34,906 nucleotides of DNA from Bacillota bacterium (GTDB taxonomy: Bacteria > Bacillota > Clostridia > Saccharofermentanales > Fastidiosipilaceae). Made by a program: the position numbers and the translations under genes. This document shows positions 25,305-34,906 of the stretch, piece after piece; positions within the stretch are counted from its first letter, which is position 1; each line of letters starts with the position of its first letter. The notes under the pieces are model-generated. The model had not been told where the DNA came from and did no database searches. It worked only from the letters and a program-made list of their open reading frames with translations. Where the stretch lies: the NCBI GenBank assembly GCA_030055235.1, contig JASGUW010000170.1:1-34906 (forward strand), in the 5' to 3' direction.

Positions 25305-25980
25305 GCCTGGTGCCCGTAAACACATCCATGGTTTCATTCACCCCGGCATTGATACCCTTACGCCCGAGCACATTAATGATCGTCATCACGAAAATCTTCA
25401 TGTCCAGACGCAGACATTGATGATCTACATACCACACATCCCGTTCAAACTTTTCCTCCCAGGTGCTCTCATTTCGTCCATTCACCTGGGCCCAGCCTGT
25501 GATTCCTGGTAAAACATCATGGCGACGCATCTGCTCTTTCGAGTAAAGCGGAAGATATTGGGGCAATAGAGGCCGCGGACCGATAAAAGACATTTGCCCA
25601 AGAAGAACATTGAGAAGCTGTGGCAACTCATCCAGGCTGAGTTTTCGGATAATCGCTCCTGTTTTTGTCATATGCTCAAAGTCGCTAAGAAGCTCACCGT
25701 CTTTATGCGTTTCGACAATCATCGTCCGCAATTTATATATTTTAAACAATTTCCCCTTATAGCCAGGACGCTCCTGCACAAAAAAAGCCGGCCCACGTGT
25801 TTCTATTTTGATTGCAATATAAGACAAAAAAATAAGCACCAGGGCAAGCGGGGAAAAAAGCAAAACGCCGAGCAGGTCAAAGCTGCGCTTAAGATGTGCA
25901 TACGATAAAGGCATAAATGGTATGCGGAAACGATCCCGTGACATCAATTTAGAAGATGCTTTTTCGTGATTGTTCCCCAT
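25297..25980 (-). CDS. Initiating sugar-phosphate transferase (PglC/EpsL-like)
   Basis: This 227-aa monotopic membrane enzyme transfers a sugar-1-phosphate from UDP-sugar to undecaprenyl phosphate, the first committed step of glycan assembly. It has the re-entrant N-terminal helix (FDLLGVLLFSPLALVLIFLS), then GPAFFVQERPGYKGKLF, KLRTM, the catalytic Asp-Glu in KLSLDELPQLLNVL, IGPRPLLPQY and PGITGWAQVNGRN. The frame runs 87 codons further upstream, inside the aminotransferase gene. A GGAGAG ribosome site 7 nt before ATG 25980 supports the shorter form, which overlaps the aminotransferase end by 32 bp. Confidence 0.92.
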   Translation of the reverse strand: MGNNHEKASSKLMSRDRFRIPFMPLSYAHLKRSFDLLGVLLFSPLALVLIFLSYIAIKIETRGPAFFVQERPGYKGKLFKIYKLRTMIVETHKDGELLSDFEHMTKTGAIIRKLSLDELPQLLNVLLGQMSFIGPRPLLPQYLPLYSKEQMRRHDVLPGITGWAQVNGRNESTWEEKFERDVWYVDHQCLRLDMKIFVMTIINVLGRKGINAGVNETMDVFTGTRHE

Positions 25981-27118
25981 AATGCTTCTCTCCATCAAAA
26001 GCACTATACAGTACTTCAACAACCAAATCCTGTTCTTCCCTTGACATTCCGTCTCCGCTCGGCAGACAGATAGCATGGTTGAAGATCGTTTCGTCCTCCA
26101 TATGACGGTCGTGATGAGAGAAGGCTTTACACGATTGAAAAACCGGCTGCATATGCATGGGCTTCCAAACGGGACGCGATTCAATGCCAGCATTTTGCAA
26201 AATAGAAACCAGTTTAATCGGTGACATGGTTTCATCCTCAATAGACAGGCATGTAAGCCAGTAATTGGCTCCTGGTCGGTATTCCTGTTTAATGCGCAGA
26301 GGTAGATCGGCTAACTCCCGAGCATATCGGTCGTGAATGGCTCTTCGTATCAGCAATTTCTTTGCCAGAGTCTCCAGCTGGCCCCTGCCTATTGCCGCAG
26401 ACACATTGCTCATTCGGTAGTTATAGCCATATTCCTTGTGTTCATACCAGACAACAGGTTCCCGTGCCTGAGTACTTAAGAAACGCATTCTGGCCAATGC
26501 TTCCATGTTGTTTGATAACACCATGCCTCCTCCGGAGGTCGTGATAATCTTGTTCCCGTTGAAGCTCAGAATGCCAACATCGCCAAACGAACCGCATTTT
26601 CTTCCCTTGTATGTGGCTCCGAGAGCTTCAGCAGCGTCCTCTATAACCGGAACACCATATTTCCTGCATATGGGCAGCAATCTATCCCAGTCAGCACTCT
26701 CCCCGTACAAATCCACAATAATGATTGCCTTGGGAAGCTTCCCCTCCTTTTCAGCCCATCGGAACGCTTTTTCAAGAGCAACGGAGGACATGTTCCATGT
26801 AAAAGGTTCGCTGTCAATAAAAACAGGTGTTGCGCCAAGATATAAGATGGGATTGCAACTGCCTGCAAAGGTGAAATCCGAGCAGAACACATAATCGCCG
26901 GGTCCAACACCAAACCAATGCAGCGCCAGGTGAATCGCTGCCGTCCCGGAAGAGCAGGCCAGAGCGCTTTCTACACCAACATATTGTGCTGTTTCCTCTT
27001 CAAAACCCTTCAAGTGTGGACCATAAGGCGCGATCCAGTTGCTGTCAAAGGCATCGTCGACGTATTTCCTCTCATTTCCAAAGAGGTTTGGCGGCGATAA
27101 AAAGATTCTAAATGCCAT
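25949..27118 (-). CDS. PLP-dependent DegT/DnrJ/EryC1 sugar aminotransferase (PglE/EpsN-like)
   Basis: This 389-aa enzyme makes a 4-amino sugar from a nucleotide-linked 4-keto sugar using glutamate. The PLP-binding Lys190 is in SFNGNKIITTSGGGM, Asp161 in IEDAAEALGA contacts the pyridine ring, and the start MAFRIFLSPPNLFGNERKYV is typical. With PglD- and PglC-like neighbours it points to diacetylbacillosamine. The 4,6-dehydratase (PglF/EpsC) that should precede it is not in the window. It is the first gene of the operon, with a GGGAG ribosome site and 29-bp tandem repeats just upstream. Confidence 0.92.
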   Translation of the reverse strand: MAFRIFLSPPNLFGNERKYVDDAFDSNWIAPYGPHLKGFEEETAQYVGVESALACSSGTAAIHLALHWFGVGPGDYVFCSDFTFAGSCNPILYLGATPVFIDSEPFTWNMSSVALEKAFRWAEKEGKLPKAIIIVDLYGESADWDRLLPICRKYGVPVIEDAAEALGATYKGRKCGSFGDVGILSFNGNKIITTSGGGMVLSNNMEALARMRFLSTQAREPVVWYEHKEYGYNYRMSNVSAAIGRGQLETLAKKLLIRRAIHDRYARELADLPLRIKQEYRPGANYWLTCLSIEDETMSPIKLVSILQNAGIESRPVWKPMHMQPVFQSCKAFSHHDRHMEDETIFNHAICLPSGDGMSREEQDLVVEVLYSAFDGEKHYGEQSRKSIF

Positions 27119-27137
27119 AAAGCATTACTCCCATGTA

Positions 27138-27195
27138 AGTATTGCCAAATGATGCTGGACTTTATCAGCATTGCTAAATGATGCTGGACTTTATC
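27138..27195. repeat. 29-bp perfect-period tandem repeat upstream of the glycan operon
   Basis: Two copies lie at 27138-27166 and 27167-27195, each AG(T/C)ATTGC then (C/T)AAATGATGCTGGACTTTATC, with only two differences. Each also holds AGCAT/ATGCT inverted parts across the join. The repeat lies 20-77 bp before the aminotransferase ATG, in the expected promoter or leader region, so it may be an operator or leader element. Confidence 0.75.
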
Positions 27196-27822
27196 CGTTT
27201 GTCAGCTTCCCATCAGTTTGAAAACCCATATCGTTTTAATCTTATCACAAACCCATCTTCTTTCGTATAGAGCCGTTTACATTCAAATATTAAGCTGTCA
27301 AAAGGTCTGTTTCAGCCTTTGTCCTCTGCTTACACGCAAATGAGCATTATTGATCCAGAGACAGATTACTAAATTCACAACGTTCGCATGGATTAGTTTC
27401 TTATCCTGGACATTATTGTCGATTCATCAAGATACAGTGATCCTTTTGTACGACCTGTATTCCCTGTACCTGCCTGTTGATAGAAAAGCTCTAAAAAGCT
27501 CATTTTGACACCCCCGCTCATTCGAGAATTTTGAAGGTCACACCTGCAATTGCTGAGAGCTTCCGATCCGTCTCAAAAGCACAGGGTCCTTGTCAGCCGT
27601 CCCCCCTGACAGGCTCACCTGCCTCCCGATATTCTTGACGTGTACCCGGAAACAGCCGGAAACGTCAGAGTCTTGCGCGGTCTGCAGGCGAAGCGGCCTC
27701 CTTCTGGACAAACAGTTCCAGTCTAAAAGTCAGGAAGTCAACGGCACGAACGCCGGCTGGCAGCGGGACAGGAGATTGTAGAAGGCAAACCTGACAGCTC
27801 CAGGCAAATCCTTCTTATGAAG

Positions 27823-27859
27823 ATGGCCGAAACACCTGCCAGCAGTGCGTTTCGGCCAT
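27823..27859 (-). terminator. Strong hairpin after the ClpE-like gene
   Basis: ATGGCCGAAAC (27823-27833) pairs perfectly with GTTTCGGCCAT (27849-27859): an 11-bp stem with a 15-nt loop, 26 bp past the minus-strand stop. The T-tract on the minus strand is weak (CTTCAT), so termination efficiency is uncertain. Confidence 0.6.
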
Positions 27860-27885
27860 TCTCAGCGACAATTCAGGAAGACCCA

Positions 27886-30510
27886 CTATACAAATTCAAA
27901 GGCCAATTCGCCCTTCCCCTCAAGTTCTCCCTCCGTCACCGTGATGGCCAGCAGGGATTTCCCGTCGAGTTCGCCGCGCAGGGTCGCTTCGGCCAGGGGA
28001 TCTTCGATGAGGCGCTGGATGGTCTTACGCAGGGGGCGGGCGCCAAACTTCGGGTCGTAGCCACGGTCGGCCAGGAGGTCCTTCGCAGCGTCCGAAAGCT
28101 TCAGGGTGATGCCGCGCTCGGCAAGCGGCTCAGAAACCTCCCGCAGCATCAGGTCGACAATCTGGCGGATCTCCGCACGGCTGAGCTCATGGAAGACGAT
28201 GGTCTCATCAACACGGTTCAGGAACTCTGGGCGGAAGATTTCCCGCAGCACAGTCTGAACACGGTTCTCCAGAGCAATATGGCCTTCGCTGCCGAAGCCG
28301 ATGCCGTGGGACTTGAGGGTGGTGCCGGCATTGGAGGTCATCACCAGAATGGTGTTTTCAAAGTTGACAGTACGGCCCTGGGCGTCGGTGAGACGGCCGT
28401 CATCAAGGATCTGCAGCAGCATGTTGAAGACATCAGGGTGTGCCTTTTCGATTTCGTCCAGGAGGAGGACGCTGTAGGGGCGGCGGCGGACCTTTTCGGT
28501 CAGCTGGCCGCCATCGCCGTAGCCGACATAGCCGGGCGGGGAGCCGATCAGCTTGGAGACGGTGTGAGCCTCCATGTATTCGGACATATCGAGGCGGATC
28601 ATGGCATCTTCGGAGCCGAAGATGGCTTCGGCCAGGGCTTTGACCAGCTCCGTCTTACCGACACCGGTGGGGCCGACAAAGATGAAGGAGGCGGGTTTGC
28701 GGCGGCGGCCCAGGCCGGCACGCTGGCGGCGGATGGCGTGGGCCAGGGCACTGACAGCCTGCTCCTGGCCGACCACGCGTTGGTGCAGGCGCTCTTCGAG
28801 CTTCAGCAGTTTTTCGGATTCGGACTCGGAGATGCGGGCCAGGGGGATGCCGGTCCAGAGCTCGACGACGGCGGCGATGTCGGCGGTGGTGACGGGGAGC
28901 GGGACGGTCTTTGCCTGATGGTCCGCCAGACGCTGCTCAAGCTGCAGGCGGCGGGTACGGTTGTTGGCCTGCTTCTCATAGAGGGAGACATCGTCAGGGC
29001 CCTGCTCGAGCGCGGTCTGAATCTGCTCCTGTTCAATGACGAGCAGCTCGGATTCCTGGCGCATTTCATCCAGCAGCTGCTGGGAGCGGTCGCCGAGATT
29101 CACGCGGGAGCCGGCCTCGTCGATGATGTCGATGGCCTTGTCCGGGAAAAAGCGGTCGGATATGTAGCGGCCGGCCAGGCGCACGGTCTCCCGCAGCACT
29201 TCGTCGGAATACGAGACGTGGTGGTGCTTCTCATAGCGGGGCGCCAGGCCGCGGAGGATGGCCAGGCTGAGCTCGGCGTCGGGCTCGTCGACGATGACGC
29301 GCTGGAAGCGGCGCTCCAGGGCGGAGTCGCGCTCAATAAAGCGGCGATACTCGTCCAGGGTGGTCGAGCCCAGGATGCGCAGTTCGCCGTGAGCCAGGGC
29401 GGGCTTCAGGATGTTGGCGGCGTTCATGGCGCCTTCGGCATCGCCGGCGCCCATGATGTTATGGAGCTCGTCGATGACCAGAATGATGTCGCCGATCTGG
29501 CGGGCTTCATCGACCAGACCCTTCATCCGCGACTCAAACTGGCCGCGGTACTGGGTACCGGCCACCAGGCCGGTCATGTCGATCAGGTAGACCTCCATGG
29601 GCAGCAGCTTGTAGGGAACCTCACGGGCGGCAATGCGCTGGGCCAGGCCGTGGGCGATGGCCGTCTTCCCCACCCCGGGTTCACCCAGGAGAACGGGGTT
29701 GTTCTTGGTCCGGCGGTTCAGGATCTGGATGACGCGGTCAAGCTCGCGCTCGCGGCCGATAAGGGGGTCGAGCTCACCGTTCAGCGCGGCGCGGTTGAGG
29801 TTGGTGCCGTAGGTGTCGAGGAAACGGCGCTTGCGGGGACGGCTGCGGCGGCCGCTGCTGCGGGAGGCACGGCGATCGGTGCCAACGGTCTCACCATCGT
29901 CTTCTTCGCGGTCCTCCGAGTCGCTGCCACGGGCGGCGGGCTGCAGCTGGCTGCCGTGACCGGGCAGCATGGGGCCAAACATCATGTGAATGGCCTCACT
30001 CACAGACTGCTTGTCGCCGGCGGAAGGGCGGTCGGCATTTTTGTCTTTGCCCGTATCCTCTTCCGGCTTGATATAGGGGAAGCGGGGCTTGGGCCAGCGG
30101 GCGGACTTGTCGGATTCGTCGCGCTCCAGGTCCGGCGTCTCCGTTTCAGCTGCGGCAGGGGCGTCGTCCTCATCCTCATCCCCTTCGTCGTCCGACCCTG
30201 CCTCCGGATTCTGGAGCAGATTCATAAACTTCGTCATCTGCTCGGGATCGACCTGGGCCATGGCATTCTGGAGCCATTCAAAGGGATTCTGGCCGCCCAT
30301 GGCTTCTACCATCTGATTCATCTGCTCCGTCAGGCTTTCGACGTTTTCGTCGGTCACACCCATCCTGTCCAGAACCTGCTGGACGCCGGGGAGCTCGAGC
30401 TCAATGGCGCAGGGCAGGCAGTAGCCCTGACCCAGGCCCTGATGCTGTCCGGTGCCGGGGTTATGAAGAAAGATAACTGCTTCGTTTTCGTGGCAGTTGC
30501 TGCATAACAT
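27886..30510 (-). CDS. ClpE/ClpC-like ATP-dependent Clp protease ATP-binding subunit
   Basis: This 874-aa class I AAA+ unfoldase would feed substrates to ClpP. The N terminus is a zinc finger (Cys3, Cys6, Cys31, Cys34) as in ClpE rather than a ClpC-type repeat domain. A long linker of about residues 90-235 follows, first acidic ([14 protein letters not shown]) then Arg/Ser-rich ([16 protein letters not shown]). The first AAA module has GEPGVGKT and [13 protein letters not shown] short coiled middle domain ([20 protein letters not shown]) precedes the second module with [10 protein letters not shown], pore loop GYVGYGDGG, and an IGF tripeptide (HGIGFGS) in the position of the ClpP-docking loop. 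No CtsR operator was found upstream. It lies 137 bp downstream of uvrA. Confidence 0.92.
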   Translation of the reverse strand: MLCSNCHENEAVIFLHNPGTGQHQGLGQGYCLPCAIELELPGVQQVLDRMGVTDENVESLTEQMNQMVEAMGGQNPFEWLQNAMAQVDPEQMTKFMNLLQNPEAGSDDEGDEDEDDAPAAAETETPDLERDESDKSARWPKPRFPYIKPEEDTGKDKNADRPSAGDKQSVSEAIHMMFGPMLPGHGSQLQPAARGSDSEDREEDDGETVGTDRRASRSSGRRSRPRKRRFLDTYGTNLNRAALNGELDPLIGRERELDRVIQILNRRTKNNPVLLGEPGVGKTAIAHGLAQRIAAREVPYKLLPMEVYLIDMTGLVAGTQYRGQFESRMKGLVDEARQIGDIILVIDELHNIMGAGDAEGAMNAANILKPALAHGELRILGSTTLDEYRRFIERDSALERRFQRVIVDEPDAELSLAILRGLAPRYEKHHHVSYSDEVLRETVRLAGRYISDRFFPDKAIDIIDEAGSRVNLGDRSQQLLDEMRQESELLVIEQEQIQTALEQGPDDVSLYEKQANNRTRRLQLEQRLADHQAKTVPLPVTTADIAAVVELWTGIPLARISESESEKLLKLEERLHQRVVGQEQAVSALAHAIRRQRAGLGRRRKPASFIFVGPTGVGKTELVKALAEAIFGSEDAMIRLDMSEYMEAHTVSKLIGSPPGYVGYGDGGQLTEKVRRRPYSVLLLDEIEKAHPDVFNMLLQILDDGRLTDAQGRTVNFENTILVMTSNAGTTLKSHGIGFGSEGHIALENRVQTVLREIFRPEFLNRVDETIVFHELSRAEIRQIVDLMLREVSEPLAERGITLKLSDAAKDLLADRGYDPKFGARPLRKTIQRLIEDPLAEATLRGELDGKSLLAITVTEGELEGKGELAFEFV

Positions 30511-30605
30511 GAGTCTTAGATTCCTCTCCGCGATCGTCGGTCATTTGCGGCGCCAGAAAGCAGGCGAACGCCAATGACGCGATCGTACTTCCTCCATGAT
30601 CGCAT

Positions 30606-30647
30606 AAAAAACGGGCGACGTCGTGAACATATGGTGAATCCCGCCGT

Positions 30648-30648
<1 letters not shown>
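30606..30648 (-). terminator. Intrinsic terminator of uvrA
   Basis: On the minus strand AACGGCGG (overlapping the uvrA stop) pairs with CGCCCGTT with one bulge. The stem is followed at once by TTTTTT (complement of 30606-30611). The loop is about 22 nt. It separates uvrA from the downstream ClpE-like gene, which begins at 30510. Confidence 0.6.
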
Positions 30649-33755
<3,107 letters not shown>

Positions 33756-33985
33756 GTAGAGGGTCATCTCCTGACTTATAACTCAAATCAAAAATGCAAT
33801 CCGGGTCATGGTACGTCTTTTTGCTCCGGCTGTCCGTCACAAAATGTGCCAAAAGCCAGGGTAGAACGGCTGTGAGGTCCCGGGGTGGTGGCAGTGCCCG
33901 TTGCTGGGGAGACGGCACCGGAGCGCTGCCTCAGAAAGGTCGGCAAGCGGGCCAGCGTGGCGGGTGGACGGCTGGCAAGAGTCAC

Positions 33986-34024
33986 GCGCGCCGCTAGCGG
34001 CGTGCAGGCCGCTGCACGGCGCGC
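33986..34024. other. Strong GC-rich hairpin
   Basis: GCGCGCCG (33986-33993) pairs perfectly with CGGCGCGC (34017-34024), and inside it AGCGG (33996-34000) pairs with CCGCT (34009-34013). No T-run follows on either strand. It could be a structured leader element, a protein site or a remnant repeat. Confidence 0.55.
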
Positions 34025-34438
34025 AGGGTCAAAACAGCGCTTAATCCAAAAATCCATTTGGATTTCAGGCTGCTTTAACGAAACCATTCAGAATCGGACG
34101 GGTAAAATCTACCTCTCTACCAATTTAAGGAGTCACCAGCAAAAGATCGGAAGAAGTAAAAGAGGACCGTCTCCGCCGGCTGTTTTATTTTCTGGAAGGA
34201 GCCGTGTCGTGAGAATTACGATTCCCAGTCATCTGCTCTATCCGGCCGCCGATGCTCCAGTAGCAGAACACCGTGCACGGAATCGGTGCACGGAAGCTTC
34301 TTGCTTTTAGTTTGCGGGCACAAACGCGGTTTTTAATCACCTCTGGTCTTTTTACGTTCCTTATTTCAGAGCAGCACAGCAAGTGTCGCCCGTACATCTA
34401 CTTCCTATTGATTCGTTTGCCGCTGCTTTGCAATAACG

Positions 34439-34466
34439 AATGAGAAAGAGAAAGAGAAAGCGGCGG
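34439..34466. repeat. GA-rich tract followed by CGGCGG
   Basis: The stretch is GAGAAAGAGAAAGAGAAAG then CGGCGG, next to the third 60-bp array. It mirrors the purine/CGG tract at 12018-12112 that precedes the second array. Confidence 0.65.
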
Positions 34467-34490
34467 TGCTGTACCGCCAGTTGGGGTTAA

Positions 34491-34906
34491 TGGTCCTGGA
34501 CAAGTTTTTCTGCTCCTGCCCCGATTCCGGGGCACAAACGGCCTTTTTTGGCCACCCGTGGCCAGAAATCGGGGTTTGTGCCCGATTTCGGGGCACAAAC
34601 GACCTTTTTTGGCCAGCCCTGGCCAATTTCTTCGCTCCTGCCCCGGTTTCAGGGCACCAGCGCAATTTTTCCCTACCCTTGGACAATTTTTTCGTTCCTG
34701 CCCCGATTCCGGGGCACAAACGGCCTTTTTTGGCCAGCCGTGGACAATTTTTTCGTTCATGCCCCGATTTTGGGGCACCAGCGCATTTTTTGTCCACCCT
34801 TGGACAATTTTATATTTACTGCCCCGATATCGGGGCACCAGCGCATTTTTTGTCAACACCTGGACAATATTTAAGTTCCTGCCGCGTTTCCGGGGCACAA
34901 TAGGAC
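34491..34906 (+). repeat. 60-bp tandem hairpin array, locus C (runs off the window)
   Basis: TGCCCC...GGGGCA-type palindromes start at 34517, 34579, 34639, 34699, 34760, 34820 and 34880 (spacing 60-62 bp). A second palindrome of TTGNCCA/TGGNCAA type lies between them, for example TTGGCCAGCCCTGGCCAA near 34609 and TTGTCCACCCTTGGACAA near 34790. A common unit reads GACAATTTTTTCGTTCC, TGCCCCGATTCCGGGGCA, CCAGCGCATTTTTTGTCC. It is the reverse complement of locus B, and the true right end lies outside the window. Confidence 0.9.

Larger units (their letters stand above)
27119..27885. other. Non-coding stretch between glycan operon and ClpE-like gene
   Basis: About 770 bp. Near the aminotransferase start it holds the 29-bp tandem repeat (27138-27195), and near the Clp gene end a strong hairpin (27823-27859). 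The middle is AT-rich without a convincing gene. A 37-codon minus-strand frame near 27395-27510 (MSFLELFYQQAGTGN...) may be a relic of an unnamed gene. Confidence 0.45.
33756..34490. other. Non-coding region upstream of uvrA
   Basis: About 735 bp without a credible gene, presumably with the uvrA promoter. No SOS box (CGAACNNNNGTTCG or LexA CTG-N10-CAG type) was recognised near uvrA. It holds a strong GC hairpin (33986-34024), a direct repeat of CGTGCACGGA-like words near 34270-34293, and the purine tract 34439-34466. Confidence 0.5.

Noticed and set aside
25981..26241. 87-residue extension of the sugar transferase
   Set aside because: It lies inside the aminotransferase gene and looks unlike the family. 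A GGAGAG site precedes ATG 25980.
27138..27195. Minimal CRISPR from two 29-bp repeats
   Set aside because: The two copies abut with no spacer between them.
17558..27885. Integrative element or prophage
   Set aside because: Composition suggests acquired DNA, but no integrase, transposase, phage gene, tRNA or attachment repeat was found, so only a compositional island is claimed.
27817..30507. 896-aa plus-strand protein opposite the ClpE-like gene
   Set aside because: It is the antisense of a clear Clp ATPase gene. It is Ala/Gly/Val/Asp-rich with no domain, as expected from a high-GC shadow frame. The same holds for long frames opposite GH3 (243-1574), Ogt (2792-4015), the activase (5316-9608), ruvB (15093-16415) and uvrA (30819-32513).
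34491..34906. CRISPR array
   Set aside because: The unit repeats throughout its 60 bp with no variable spacers, and no cas genes are near. The same applies to 12230-12556.

Overview
The window looks like part of the chromosome of an anaerobic Gram-positive bacterium, most likely a Clostridia-class Firmicute of moderately high GC. The evidence is a 1,466-residue two-headed 2-hydroxyacyl-CoA dehydratase activase, QueH next to ruvCAB, a bacterial NFACT protein (RqcH), a ClpE-type zinc-finger Clp ATPase, and a LiaF-like/DUF4097 envelope module. The genus cannot be fixed from sequence alone. No rRNA, tRNA, intact insertion sequence, phage gene or CRISPR array was seen.

Layout. (1) 345-4000, minus strand: a two-gene operon with a GNAT-Ogt fusion followed by a GH3 beta-glucosidase. 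(2) 4001-5076: a dense block of extragenic repeats (70-bp elements, a 331-bp tandem duplication, two degenerate 60-bp units). (3) 5077-10773, minus: unknown 216-aa protein, giant activase, flavin reductase-like protein, translationally coupled. (4) 10942-11708, minus: two small proteins of unknown function. (5) 11785-12556: a second repeat block ending in a 60-bp tandem array. (6) 12757-14670, plus: rqcH, convergent with and overlapping the queH end of a minus-strand ruvC-ruvA-ruvB-queH operon (14606-17557). (7) 17.6-27.8 kb: a visibly AT-richer segment with a flavodoxin-like protein, a three-gene ABC exporter (plus), a DUF4097/LiaF-like pair (minus) and a four-gene glycan module resembling bacillosamine synthesis and transfer (minus). 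(8) 27886-33755, minus: ClpE-like ATPase and uvrA. (9) 33756-34906: a non-coding stretch ending in a third 60-bp array that runs off the window.

How the genes fit together. The backbone is genome maintenance and protein quality control (Ogt, RuvABC, UvrA, RqcH, Clp ATPase, QueH). The AT-rich insert adds cell-surface functions: export or self-protection, envelope-stress sensing and surface glycan synthesis.

The most unusual content is extragenic. At least three repeat families recur at separate loci and in opposite orientations. The 60-bp family is built of two alternating palindromes, and paired base changes between units keep one of the stems intact. I know of no described element matching it, though no database search was possible.
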